Shown: piece by piece, positions 26,698 through 35,852 of the stretch | Layout: each line of letters opens with the position of its first letter | Position numbering within the stretch: the first letter of the stretch is position 1 | Source of the DNA: an uncultured Lachnospiraceae bacterium | GTDB lineage: Bacteria; Bacillota; Clostridia; Lachnospirales; Lachnospiraceae | DNA length: 64,000 nucleotides | Direction: 5' to 3' | NCBI GenBank assembly: GCA_910585625.1 | Contig: CAJUFQ010000004.1 | Location: forward strand, 1-64,000 | Position numbers and translations under genes: made by a program | The notes under the pieces: model-generated | Told to the model about the DNA's origin: nothing | Databases searched by the model: none | Seen by the model: the letters and a program-made list of their open reading frames with translations, nothing else

Positions 26698-26751
26698 ATG
26701 TAAACCATTGTTTCGAATAAGGTTGACATTTAAAGGACTTTCCATTATAAT
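26698..26751 (+). promoter_or_regulatory. bioB promoter with a BirA-type operator
   Basis: Consensus TTGACA (26723-26728), 17 bases, TATAAT (26746-26751). ATGTAAACC (26698-26706), 14 bases, then GGTTGACAT (26721-26729) form an inverted repeat with one mismatch, matching the known Firmicutes BirA operator pattern and covering the -35. Biotin-loaded BirA should repress here. Confidence 0.8.
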
Positions 26752-26796
26752 GCCACTTAGATTACAATTCTTAAAGTACAGAAAAAGGAGTTACCC

Positions 26797-27759
26797 ATGA
26801 AAAAACTTGCCAAAGAAATCACCCGTGGGCGTCGGCTCACAAGGACGGACGACTTGTCTATATTCGAAACTGCAGATTTACCAGAGCTGGCAGAAGGGGC
26901 CGACCTCATCCGCAGCTCCCTCTGCCATAACCGCGTGCATCTCTGCACGATTATCAACGGACGTTCCGGAAAATGCGGCGAGGACTGCAAGTTCTGCGCA
27001 CAATCCTCCTCCAGCCAGACAGGCTGTGAGACTTACGATATGCTGGACGAAGAGACAATCCTAAGAGACTGCAAGGAAAAAGAAGCGGCGGGCGTGCATT
27101 CCTACTCCATTGTCACAGCCGGCAGGTCGGTGGCAGGCAAAGATCTGGACAAGCTTGTAAAAATCTTTGCACGGCTGCACAAGGAGTGCGAAATCCACCT
27201 TTGTTCCTCCAACGGCCTCTTAAGTTTTGACGCTTTCTGCAGGCTGAAAGACGCCGGGGTAGAGACTTACCACGAAAATATCGAAACTTCCCGGCGGAAT
27301 TTCCCCAATATCTGCTCCACGCACACCTACGAGGACAAGATTGAGAAAATCCGCCTGGCAAAAAAAGCCGGGTTAAATGTCTGTTCCGGCGGGATTATCG
27401 GCATGGGCGAGACTTGGGAAGACCGTATAGACATGGCCTTGTCCCTCTCTGAGCTGGAAATCTTTTCCATTCCCCTAAACGCATTACGGCCCATCCCAGG
27501 CACTCCACTTGGGAATCTGCCTCCGCTGACAGAAGATGAGATTGTCCGCACTGTCGCCATGTTCCGCTACATCAATCCCACCGCCTATATCCGCATAGCG
27601 GCCGGCAGGGCCTACTTTGAGGATGGCGGCAGGCGGCTCTTCACTTCTGGGGCAAATGCCACAATTACCGGAAATATGCTGACTACTACCGGCAATAACA
27701 TCCGGGAAGATATGCAGATGTTCCGGGAACTGGGATTCGACATTGCCTCGGCAGGGTAA
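26797..27759 (+). CDS. bioB: Biotin synthase
   Basis: A 320-residue radical-SAM enzyme that inserts sulfur into dethiobiotin. CGEDCKFC (about 60-67) is the 4Fe-4S CxxxCxxC motif. CSSNG, YHENIETS, and RIAAGR with the arginine of the 2Fe-2S site are present. Length is normal. AAAAAGGAGTT precedes the ATG. bioY follows 103 bases later and may be cotranscribed. No bioA, bioD or bioF is in the window, so the cell may take up dethiobiotin or other precursors through BioY and finish the last step itself; this is inference. It is regulated by the BirA-type operator upstream. Confidence 0.94.
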   Translation: MKKLAKEITRGRRLTRTDDLSIFETADLPELAEGADLIRSSLCHNRVHLCTIINGRSGKCGEDCKFCAQSSSSQTGCETYDMLDEETILRDCKEKEAAGVHSYSIVTAGRSVAGKDLDKLVKIFARLHKECEIHLCSSNGLLSFDAFCRLKDAGVETYHENIETSRRNFPNICSTHTYEDKIEKIRLAKKAGLNVCSGGIIGMGETWEDRIDMALSLSELEIFSIPLNALRPIPGTPLGNLPPLTEDEIVRTVAMFRYINPTAYIRIAAGRAYFEDGGRRLFTSGANATITGNMLTTTGNNIREDMQMFRELGFDIASAG

Positions 27760-27862
27760 CTATCCTGCCCGGAACCGCATCCTATCGCCTCATACCATGT
27801 AACACAGAAGATTTGCTTTTTCTATTAATGCCCAAAGATTACAACAAGAAAGGAATCCTATT

Positions 27863-28450
27863 ATGTCAAATGTTTCAGCAACCACCAACACGCCCCCTAC
27901 CAAGCAGGGGTTTTCCACACGTCAGCTTGCCGTAATTGGCGTCATGACGGCTGTCACTTGTATCCTGGCGCCGCTTTCCCTGCCAATCGGCCCTGTGCCT
28001 ATTTCACTGACAAACCTCGCCATCTATTTTTCTTTGTATGCGCTTGGCGTCAAATTCGGATGCGTCTCCTACCTGGCCTATCTGCTGATTGGCTTTATCG
28101 GCGTCCCAGTGTTTTCTGGTTTCACCGGCGGCCCCAGCAAGCTTTTAGGGCCTACCGGCGGCTATCTGATCGGATTCATCCCCATGGCTCTGATTGCCGG
28201 GTTATTCATTGACAAGTTCATTTCCAACCGCATCCTTTGCCTCCTGGGCATGATAGCAGGCACGGCTGCCGCCTACGCTTTGGGCACGGCATGGCTTGCC
28301 TACCAGGCAAATCTTGACTGGAAAGCTGCGCTGATGGCAGGCGTCATCCCCTTCCTCCCCGGCGACCTGGCAAAAATGATTCTTGCCATAATTGCGGGCC
28401 CCCAGATCCGCAGGCAGCTGATCCGGGCGGATTTGTACGCAAAATCATAA
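27863..28450 (+). CDS. bioY: Biotin transporter substrate-binding (S) component BioY
   Basis: A 195-residue, six-helix membrane protein. FTGGPSKLLGPTGGYLIGFIPMALIAG is the BioY signature region (core GPTGGYLIGF), and PVPISLTN lies near the first loop. It captures biotin or a precursor and works with a shared ECF module (EcfA/A'/T) encoded elsewhere. A 25-residue hydrophilic N-terminus precedes the first helix. GAAAGGAATCC precedes ATG. The gene ends 6 bases inside the end of a convergent FtsX pseudogene. Confidence 0.92.
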   Translation: MSNVSATTNTPPTKQGFSTRQLAVIGVMTAVTCILAPLSLPIGPVPISLTNLAIYFSLYALGVKFGCVSYLAYLLIGFIGVPVFSGFTGGPSKLLGPTGGYLIGFIPMALIAGLFIDKFISNRILCLLGMIAGTAAAYALGTAWLAYQANLDWKAALMAGVIPFLPGDLAKMILAIIAGPQIRRQLIRADLYAKS

Positions 28451-29013
28451 GGACTGCACAAGTTCCCGCACCTCGACTTGCCTGATTTTCCTGGACGCCA
28501 GATAAGCAAACACAAAGAATCCAATGCAGATTACGGCGATTGGGACAAGCACTGTCATGACATGGAATTCTGTATAAAAGCTCGTTATGCTTTTTCGGCT
28601 CAAAATTTTCGCCGAAAAAGCATAACTTATTGCTGCTCCCAGGCAAGAGCCAAAAGCCACTGCCACCAGAAACCTTACCGCAAACTAAAGCCGCAGTTTC
28701 TTTGCCGTAAATCCAATCGCCTTGTAAATCCCAATATCCATGCGTTCCTAGATAAATGCCTTTGCGCATACCATTTGCACCACGATCAATGAAAACAACA
28801 GTGAAAAAAGTAAATAACAATCTGCATGAAGAAAATCATGATCTGATAGACCTCATCCAGCTTTCCCTGCCTGTTCTCCACCTCTATCTTATCACCAAAT
28901 TTTTCATTGAGCCAATCGGCAATCTTCTTTGCCTCCGCTTTGTCCTCACGCTGCCGAGAAAAATAATACCGGCCATAGAGCAGAATGACCGCTACCGAAA
29001 AGAGAGCCGCCAT
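28445..29013 (-). pseudogene. Remnant of an FtsX/MacB-type ABC permease
   Basis: The 3' part reads as the classic end of an FtsX permease: DIGIYKAIGFTAKKLRL, then FAVRFLVAVAFGSCLGA and a last helix with FAYLASRKIRQVEVRELVQSL. It carries two in-frame TAG codons (after AKAFI and after KKLRL; both positions usually hold glutamine, so CAG to TAG is the simplest change) and a frameshift near 28810 in the preceding MIFFMQIVIYFF stretch. The 5' portion (from ATG at 29013) has one hydrophobic helix and a short extracytoplasmic piece; most of the N-terminal permease is missing. It follows a damaged response-regulator gene, so the cluster is a decayed relative of the intact system at 36967-42377. Confidence 0.85.
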
Positions 29014-29030
29014 CGCAAAAATCTTTTTCT

Positions 29031-29581
29031 CTATCCCTTTGCCTCCAACAGATTCCCCACCTTATAAACAGTCTTTATGTATGCCGGCTTCGCCGGGTCA
29101 TCCCCCAGCTTTTCACGCAGCGACAGCAGGACAGGCTCTCCATTCTTCGAAACCGTCCTCGCCGTGATGTTGACAGAAACGCTGCCGAAAGTAACGATTT
29201 TTTCTTCTTCCGAAAAACCGTAAGCCCGACGGATAAGCGCATTTACCCTCGATAATAGCTCTTTCATGGAATAAGGCTTCGGCAGATAATCGTCGCCGCC
29301 GATATCAAACCCGGTGACGCGGTCTGTCTCGCTGGTTCTTGCACTTGCGAAAATCACCGGGACATCCGAGACTTTCCTGAGTTCTTTGCAACGCTCGAAC
29401 CATGTGTACTCCGGCAAGTTTATATCGAGCAGAATCAGATGCCAGATATCCGAAGAAAGCTTCTCAAAAGCCTCCTCGCCGCTTCTGACGCAGCTACGCG
29501 ATAACCGTGGTTTTCCAGCATTTCGCTGATAATAAATGATAAATCTTCATCATCGTCAACAATCAAAATTTTTCTCTGCAT
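29031..29581 (-). pseudogene. Damaged OmpR-family response regulator
   Basis: Starting at ATG 29581 the frame reads MQRKILIVDDDEDLSFIISE and HGYRV, then must shift near 29495 to continue SGEEAFEKLSSDIWHLILLDINLP with the phospho-acceptor aspartate. GGDDYLPKPYSMKELLSRV and the start of the DNA-binding domain follow. Inside the winged helix about 40 residues are missing: LSLRE jumps to REKLGDDPAKPAYIKTVYKVG, consistent with deletion between two similar LREK-coding stretches. So one frameshift and one internal deletion remove DNA binding. A permease remnant follows. Confidence 0.85.
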
Positions 29582-29631
29582 ATTTTCTTCCTTTCCCTGT
29601 TCTGATTACACAAGCGCGCACCTTATTATTC

Positions 29632-29764
29632 CTATAAAGATTAGGGTGAGCGCCAAAAAGTGGGGAAAAATTTACACTGGCAATTTACACCGTCTTTCTG
29701 CATGTTTGTGCAAATTGCCAACAGAAAATGAAAAAGCCACCTTTTGGCAACCTAATCCTTATAG
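29632..29764. mobile_element. MITE-like palindromic element, family A copy 1
   Basis: A 133-bp element whose ends are inverted repeats: 29632-29663 (CTATAAAGATTAGG, then CCAAAAAGTGG) against 29737-29764 (CCACCTTTTGG, then CCTAATCCTTATAG). Inner segments also pair (TGGCAATTTACAC with GTGCAAATTGCCA), so the whole element can fold as one long hairpin. It encodes nothing. A related 195-bp copy lies at 32081-32275. It sits between the regulator pseudogene and the gdhA terminator. Confidence 0.75.
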
Positions 29765-29796
29765 AAAAAAGCCCCGGAAATTTATGATTTCCGAGA
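29764..29796 (-). terminator. gdhA terminator
   Basis: On the minus strand CGGAAAT, a short loop and ATTTCCGGGG are followed by CTTTTTTC. It abuts the MITE-like element. The interval 29797-29916 shows no gene. Confidence 0.8.
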
Positions 29797-29916
29797 CTTC
29801 TCCCATAACCAAATATCCATGGAACCATGGCCATTTTCCTCATTGCCCGCGAGAATGACATTCCCTGGCATTGTTAATCATCAGCGACGCCATGAACATC
29901 CTTGACTTGCCAATTA

Positions 29917-31254
<1,338 letters not shown>

Positions 31255-31291
31255 TCATTCTCCTTTTCCAATTATTTTTTCATCATTGTCT

Positions 31292-31320
31292 ATTCTAATA
31301 TGATTTTCCACATTTTGCAA
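31292..31320 (-). promoter_or_regulatory. gdhA promoter
   Basis: TTGCAA (31315-31320), a 17-base spacer and TAGAAT (31292-31297) on the minus strand. Confidence 0.65.
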
Positions 31321-31410
31321 TCTTTTTCTTTATTTCTCTATAACTTTATTGTGGCAGTGTAGTAAAACCACCTCCAAGTAAGCTTGTTTTGTATATTGGC
31401 AAATCCTATG

Positions 31411-31463
31411 ATTGACTATTGGTATGTAAACCTTTAAAATAAGTCTGCATACCAATAGTCAAT
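31411..31463 (+). promoter_or_regulatory. thiT promoter inside a 16-bp inverted repeat
   Basis: TTGACT (31412-31417), 17 bases, TAAAAT (31435-31440). ATTGACTATTGGTATG (31411-31426) and its exact reverse complement (31448-31463) enclose the promoter core. No TPP-riboswitch signature is visible between here and the ATG. Confidence 0.75.
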
Positions 31464-31485
31464 ATACCAGATACGGAGGAAACTT

Positions 31486-32022
31486 ATGAAAAATACCACC
31501 AAACAGCTTGTATTTTCTGCCGCCGCTATAGCGCTTGCCCTGATTGCTTCCAGAATCAAACTGTTCGATATGCCCATGGGAGGTTCGGTAACGCTCCTCA
31601 GCATGCTGTTTATATCCCTGATTGGGTACTGGTTCGGGCCTGCTGCCGGGATCATGACAGCCGTTGCCTACGGGATGCTGCAGTTTGTCATGGAACCTGT
31701 TTTCTACACAATCCCCCAGATGCTCACGGACTACCCGCTGGCTTTCGGCGCATTGGGCCTGTCAGGATTTTTCAGCAAACAAAAACACGGCCTTGTCATA
31801 GGCTATCTGGCAGGCGTACTAGGCAGATATTTCTTCGCTACGCTGTCCGGCATCATCTTTTTTGCCGCCTATGCGCCCGAAAACATGGCTGCTCCCCTCT
31901 ATTCCCTGGCATATAACGGTTCTTACCTGGGCGCAGAGGCGGCTATTACCTTAATCCTAATCGCACTGCCCCCGGTTTCCAAAGCAATGGCTCATGTAAA
32001 ACGCCTGGTGTCGGAGGAATGA
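31486..32022 (+). CDS. thiT: ThiT-like thiamine transporter S component
   Basis: A 178-residue, six-helix ECF S component of the ThiT/YuaJ family. MPMGGSVTLLSMLFI, IGYWFGPAAGI, TDYPLAFGALGLSGFF and LYSLAYNGSYL match the family. It should bind thiamine outside and work with a shared ECF module. Recalled ligand residues are partly changed: the histidine in the fifth-helix RYFFH/RYAAH motif of B. subtilis and L. lactis ThiT is alanine here (RYFFATLSG), while the tyrosine and asparagine of YSLAYN are kept. Together with a palindromic operator instead of a riboswitch, this leaves open a related substrate. GGAGGAAACTT precedes ATG. It is transcribed alone. Confidence 0.82.
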   Translation: MKNTTKQLVFSAAAIALALIASRIKLFDMPMGGSVTLLSMLFISLIGYWFGPAAGIMTAVAYGMLQFVMEPVFYTIPQMLTDYPLAFGALGLSGFFSKQKHGLVIGYLAGVLGRYFFATLSGIIFFAAYAPENMAAPLYSLAYNGSYLGAEAAITLILIALPPVSKAMAHVKRLVSEE

Positions 32023-32080
32023 AAATTGTCCGGGCAATCTGCAAACAGCTTATATTTTTGCTAATTATGCATATAATTCC

Positions 32081-32275
32081 CTTATGAGATTAGTGGGCAA
32101 AAGGTGGATAAAAAATTTAGACTGACAATCTGCACAATTATGCAGAAGAGATTGTGGCTTGTCCCGCTATTAGATAATTCTTATAGCAGGGAACACCCGG
32201 AATAATCTTTCTACGTGATTGTGAAAATTGAAACGGAAATTTTAAAAACCACCTTTTGACACCCATATCCTTATG
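32081..32275. mobile_element. MITE-like palindromic element, family A copy 2
   Basis: About 195 bp. The left end (CTTATGAGATTAG, then GGCAAAAGGTGG) is inverted at the right end (CCACCTTTTG, then ATATCCTTATGA). The left third parallels copy 1 base for base over about 55 positions (AAAAATTTA-ACTG-CAAT-T-CAC). An inner hairpin TCCCGCTATTAGATAATT also pairs with GATTATCTAATATGGCGGGA just outside the right end, reaching the ribosome site of the next gene. It encodes nothing. Confidence 0.7.
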
Positions 32276-32306
32276 ATTATCTAATATGGCGGGAAAGGAA
32301 ATTTTT

Positions 32307-32834
32307 ATGCAGAAAAAACTATTGGCCTTTATCATAATAGGGGTTCTCGTTACCTCTGTTCTGGGCACGCTCTTCCATTTCACTTACGACTGGTCAGGGC
32401 AGAACTTTCTGGTAGGGCTTTTTACGCCTGTCAGCGAATCTACCTGGGAACATATGAAATTACTGTTTTTCCCTATGCTATTGTACGGTATTCTGGCCGC
32501 GGCTTTCGTAAAGCAGGATTATCCCTGCGTCTTTAACGCCTATCCGCTGGGAATCCTTTCAGGCACGTTTGCCATACCGGTAATGTTTTATACTTATACT
32601 GGAATTGTGGGCAGAAATTACACCCCTATAGATATCCTGATTTTCTATCTCAGTGTGATTTTAGCATTTGTTATCGTATATTTTGAAACGATACGCTGCC
32701 AAAAGCTGAACTCCTATTTAAGGAAAAACCCTGTCATCCCCTGGCTTCTTGTCCTTCTTCTGGCAGCTTGCTTTCTGGCTTTTTGCGTTGTTCCGCCCTC
32801 CCTGGGAATCTTTCGGGAAGGGCTGCCACGGTAA
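32307..32834 (+). CDS. DUF6512-type integral membrane protein
   Basis: A 175-residue protein with five or six hydrophobic helices. The N-terminal region TLFHFTYDWSGQNFLVGLFTPVSESTWEHMKLLFFPML is the recognisable signature (core PVSESTWEHMK), as in the DUF6512 family of Firmicutes. The function is not known. ATG at 32307 is chosen because AAAGGAAA lies just before it; an upstream in-frame ATG has no ribosome site. No clear promoter was found: upstream DNA is the MITE-like element, which may supply or block expression. Confidence 0.75.
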   Translation: MQKKLLAFIIIGVLVTSVLGTLFHFTYDWSGQNFLVGLFTPVSESTWEHMKLLFFPMLLYGILAAAFVKQDYPCVFNAYPLGILSGTFAIPVMFYTYTGIVGRNYTPIDILIFYLSVILAFVIVYFETIRCQKLNSYLRKNPVIPWLLVLLLAACFLAFCVVPPSLGIFREGLPR

Positions 32835-32868
32835 GCGGACCATATCGGCCGTTTATCCCTAAAAAACC

Positions 32869-34332
32869 TTACTCATCTTTCAGCACTCCTCCGAGACGCT
32901 CTATGCCATCCTGCACCTTCTCTAAGGATCTGAGGATGTTCTCCACGCCCGAGACTTGTTCCCCGGTAGACATGCTGATTTCTGTCGTGGTCTCCGCCGA
33001 TTTCTCGGAGATTGCCTCCAGCCTGTTCATGGACTCCAACAGTGACTCTTTGATGTCGACAATATTAGACAACTCATGCTTTAACACTTCAATGACGGAC
33101 AGAACTTCTTCGGAGGACTTTATCATAGTCTCAAAAATCTTTACCGTATCGTTGAGCTGGTCATAAGATTCCTTTACCGTCAGGCCGTTTTTATCCATAA
33201 TCTTATTCGTCTGCTCTACCGTGTCAATAATGTCCTTCAAGATGGCGTCAATCTCTTTGGTCGCCTGCGAGGATTCCATGGACAGGGAATTGATTTCATT
33301 GGCAACGACTGCGAATCCTTTGCCTGCCTCGCCTGCCCGCGCCGCTTCGATTGCCGCATTGAGCGCAAGCAAATTCGTCTGCTGCGCAATCTGCTCAATG
33401 CTGTCTACAATGCCTGCTATCAGGCTCGATTTCTGGGTCAGGGTCGCTACGCCTTCCGCCGCATCCTTCGTGGCCCTGATATTCTCGTCAAATTTCCTGG
33501 AAAGCTGAGAGATGGCGCTAATGCCTTCGTCATTCTTCTCCTTAAGCTGTTTCATATTTTCCATCGTGACGTCTACCTGATCCTCAGACGCCTGAATTTT
33601 TTCATTTAGGGTATTGAAAATCTCAATGCTCCCATTCACCTCTTCTATCTGCCTTTCTGAGCTGGCGGAAATCGCCTCCGTGGAAGTGGCAATCTCCTGG
33701 GTACTTTGCCCGAACCCGCTCAGGGAATCATGGATGCTGTCCGTTGACTCCTGAATTCCCGTAAACGCCTGCCGCACATTGCCCAGCATTTCTTCCGCTT
33801 CGGATTCTTTGGCCTCCACCGTGACAAACAAAGCGCGCGCCCTGGTGACAATCATGACTGCTGCAAGCACTGCAAGGGCATAGACCATTAGGATAAATAT
33901 CCAGATAGACAACGTGTACATGCACAGATATGCATCTGGGAACAGAATCAGGCCCGCCGCATTTGAGATAATCAAGACTGCCGAATACACGGCTATCGTA
34001 GATAAATCATAATAGGAAACTGCTAAAAACAGAATCAGAAAATATGCCTCTGCCATTGCGCCAAACGCACGGGGAGTGCCAAAAATTATCGTCACAGACC
34101 CTAAGATAGGCAATATAGACACATAGAAATACTTCGCATACCTGCCAAGCTGCTTTTCAAACAGCTTCACCACCATCCCTGCCAGTACCATCGTCACGGC
34201 AATGCTGTCCTTCATCGCCCCGCCGTTAAAGAGCAGCACATACAAAAAAGCCACTAACGGAACCGAGGCATAAAACAAAAACATAATAAAATTCGTTCTC
34301 TTTTCCTCATTCTTTAAAATCTCTAGCTGCAT
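32869..34332 (-). CDS. Methyl-accepting chemotaxis protein
   Basis: A 487-residue receptor. The N-terminal 180 residues contain about six hydrophobic helices ([36 protein letters not shown] and others) and no large extracytoplasmic domain, so it probably senses within or near the membrane. The cytoplasmic part is a long coiled coil with the conserved hairpin tip ending [16 protein letters not shown] followed by GKGFAVVA, the CheA/CheW contact site. No HAMP is obvious. ATG at 34332 follows GGAGGAG. It is a single-gene unit with its own promoter (34387-34415). No chemotaxis kinase genes are in the window. Confidence 0.92.
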   Translation of the reverse strand: MQLEILKNEEKRTNFIMFLFYASVPLVAFLYVLLFNGGAMKDSIAVTMVLAGMVVKLFEKQLGRYAKYFYVSILPILGSVTIIFGTPRAFGAMAEAYFLILFLAVSYYDLSTIAVYSAVLIISNAAGLILFPDAYLCMYTLSIWIFILMVYALAVLAAVMIVTRARALFVTVEAKESEAEEMLGNVRQAFTGIQESTDSIHDSLSGFGQSTQEIATSTEAISASSERQIEEVNGSIEIFNTLNEKIQASEDQVDVTMENMKQLKEKNDEGISAISQLSRKFDENIRATKDAAEGVATLTQKSSLIAGIVDSIEQIAQQTNLLALNAAIEAARAGEAGKGFAVVANEINSLSMESSQATKEIDAILKDIIDTVEQTNKIMDKNGLTVKESYDQLNDTVKIFETMIKSSEEVLSVIEVLKHELSNIVDIKESLLESMNRLEAISEKSAETTTEISMSTGEQVSGVENILRSLEKVQDGIERLGGVLKDE

Positions 34333-34386
34333 ACATACTCCTCCAAGCAAAATAATTTATAACATAACTCTAATTTTTTTATTAAA

Positions 34387-34415
34387 ATACTATCATATTT
34401 TATGGGAATTGACAA
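34387..34415 (-). promoter_or_regulatory. Chemoreceptor-gene promoter
   Basis: TTGTCA (34410-34415), a 17-base spacer and TAGTAT (34387-34392) on the minus strand. Confidence 0.65.
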
Positions 34416-34623
34416 GACTCGGCAACAAGAGATTCTTAAATTCTATATCTCAATCTCCCGTGATGGAAATGGATGCGGACACCGTCCTCGCAATGCCGTA
34501 AGAAATTTCCTCACAGGCTTTCTGTTCCTTATTTGATTCGGGTAAGCTTTCCAGAGGAATCATATTTGCATACGGGACATTTGCAGCTTTTATTCCATAT
34601 AATAAAGGAAAAAGGACTTTACT

Positions 34624-35109
34624 ATGAATTATGAAAATCTTACGCCTGTGACAGGCATTATAAGAAATATTTCCCAGGTTCCCAGGGACTGCTGCAACCA
34701 GATGGTTACCGTCACCACGCCAAATGGCATCAACAACTTCATGCTCTCTCCTAATACCCTTATAATCGGGAACACACAGCTGCGTACCGGTATGCCGGTA
34801 ACCGCCTTTTATGACGCCAGCCTCCCGGTACCTATGATATACCCTCCGCAATACCGCGCAGAGCTGATTGCGCCTATGCGGAATGATGAGACCGTGACGC
34901 TCCGCTTCTTCCGCAGGGACCTCACCGCCGCTGACAATTCGCTGCGCCTGAATATCGGTCGCCAGACAGAAGTCCTCACCCCCAACGGACAGCGGTACTC
35001 CTGCCCCCCGGGCGGCAATTTCCTGCTGGTTTATTATTCTGTCACGACAAGGAGCGTCCCGCCCCAGACTACGCCGAGGAGAATCGTCGTTCTCTGCAGC
35101 CAAGGATAA
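34624..35109 (+). CDS. Conserved-looking small protein, function unknown
   Basis: A 161-residue protein without signal peptide or membrane helix. The pattern is mostly beta-strand: VTGIIRNI, QMVTVTTPNGINNFMLSPNTLIIGN, GMPVTAFYDASLPVPMIYPPQYRAELIAP. The FYD...P...YPPQY segment recalls unnamed OB-fold-like proteins of Lachnospiraceae, but no family can be assigned. AAAGGACTTTACT precedes ATG, and a TATAAT (34598-34603) lies 20 bases further upstream. It is a single gene between the chemoreceptor and the NimA-like gene. Confidence 0.75.
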   Translation: MNYENLTPVTGIIRNISQVPRDCCNQMVTVTTPNGINNFMLSPNTLIIGNTQLRTGMPVTAFYDASLPVPMIYPPQYRAELIAPMRNDETVTLRFFRRDLTAADNSLRLNIGRQTEVLTPNGQRYSCPPGGNFLLVYYSVTTRSVPPQTTPRRIVVLCSQG

Positions 35110-35117
35110 ATTCTTCC

Positions 35118-35146
35118 TTGCAGATTTAGGAAGCAGGCAGTATAAT
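35118..35146 (+). promoter_or_regulatory. Promoter of the NimA-like gene
   Basis: TTGCAG (35118-35123), a 17-base spacer and TATAAT (35141-35146). The leader before the start codon is about 135 bases and strongly structured. Confidence 0.7.
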
Positions 35147-35151
35147 AATTT

Positions 35152-35253
35152 GAGTATCGGTTCCGGGAGGAGTGCGGCAATCCTTTGCCGTACCGCCGGT
35201 GTCTCGGTTCAAGCATATGATTATCCCGGAGGAACACGCGGCGGCCGATACTC
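35152..35253 (+). ncRNA. Structured 5' leader, candidate regulatory RNA
   Basis: Closing stem GAGTATCGG (35152-35160) pairs perfectly with CCGATACTC (35245-35253). Inside it TTCCGGGA (35161-35168) pairs with TCCCGGA plus GAA (35224-35234, one bulge). A hairpin CGGCAA-TCCT-TTGCCG (35175-35190) and a small ACCG/CGGT hairpin (35192-35208) complete a multi-branch fold. It begins right after the promoter and ends 36 bases before the start codon. No known riboswitch consensus was recognised. Confidence 0.5.
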
Positions 35254-35289
35254 CACTGTCAATTACATCTAAGAGGAAGTATTCGAATT

Positions 35290-35790
35290 ATGAGAAAACG
35301 CGAAAGAGAAATCACAGATATTGAAGAAATACGCTCCATACTGGACGCCTGCAAAATCCTCCATCTCGGTTTAAGCGATGGGATGCAGCCCTATGTCGTT
35401 CCTTTGAATTACGGCTATCTTTTGGAAAATGATAAGCTGACTTTTTATCTGCACGGCGCGACAGAAGGCTATAAATATGAGGTCATCAGCCGCAACCCTA
35501 ACGTATCATTTGCCATGGAATGCGATGCCGTTCCCTTTGAAGGAAAAGCCCCATGCCAATACGGAATGTCTTACCGCAGCCTGATGGGCATGGGAAAAGC
35601 GGCGCTTGTCACAGACACGGGCGAAAAACAACATGCCCTGTCTGTCCTGATGAAAACCCAGACCGGCAAAGATTTTACTTTTGATGAAAGGCTTGTTTCC
35701 ATCGTAAATGTCATCAGGGTTACTGTGGAACGCTACTCTGCCAAAAAACGCTCGCTGCCTGGGGCCGTTCCGGAGAGGCAAAAACTTTGA
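35290..35790 (+). CDS. Pyridoxamine 5'-phosphate oxidase-like (NimA-type) flavoprotein
   Basis: A 166-residue split-barrel FMN-binding protein. It starts with IEEIRSILDACKILHLGLSDGMQPYVVPLNYGY, and FYLHGATEGYKYEVISRNPNVSF follows (core LHGATEGYK); both belong to the NimA/PPOX group of Firmicutes. CQYGMSYRSLMGMGKA is the central strand pair. Members bind flavin and some reduce nitro-imidazoles, but most have unknown substrates, so resistance should not be assumed. AGAGGAAG lies before ATG. It is expressed from a promoter with a long structured leader and ends at a bidirectional terminator. Confidence 0.85.
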   Translation: MRKREREITDIEEIRSILDACKILHLGLSDGMQPYVVPLNYGYLLENDKLTFYLHGATEGYKYEVISRNPNVSFAMECDAVPFEGKAPCQYGMSYRSLMGMGKAALVTDTGEKQHALSVLMKTQTGKDFTFDERLVSIVNVIRVTVERYSAKKRSLPGAVPERQKL

Positions 35791-35800
35791 CAAAATTCTA

Positions 35801-35832
35801 AAATCCCCGGGAACACAAGTCCTCGGGGATTT
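35801..35832. terminator. Bidirectional terminator between the NimA-like and glk genes
   Basis: AAATCCCCGGG at the left pairs with CCTCGGGGATTT at the right across a short loop, between convergent genes. Confidence 0.75.
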
Positions 35833-35852
35833 CCCTTTGCAGTAATTCCTGC

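Noticed and set aside
28690..28760. Possible amber-codon reassignment in the FtsX remnant (two TAG codons at usual glutamine positions)
   Set aside because: The same locus has a frameshift and deletion, and no other gene in the window contains internal TAG, so gene decay is simpler.
35161..35230. Possible tRNA-like fold (TCCGGGA/TCCCGGA acceptor-like stem)
   Set aside because: No anticodon arm with a 7-base loop and no proper T arm, so it is treated as part of a leader structure.
35290..35790. Calling the NimA-like protein a nitroimidazole-resistance gene
   Set aside because: Most members of the PPOX group have unknown roles and sequence alone cannot show nitroreductase-based resistance.
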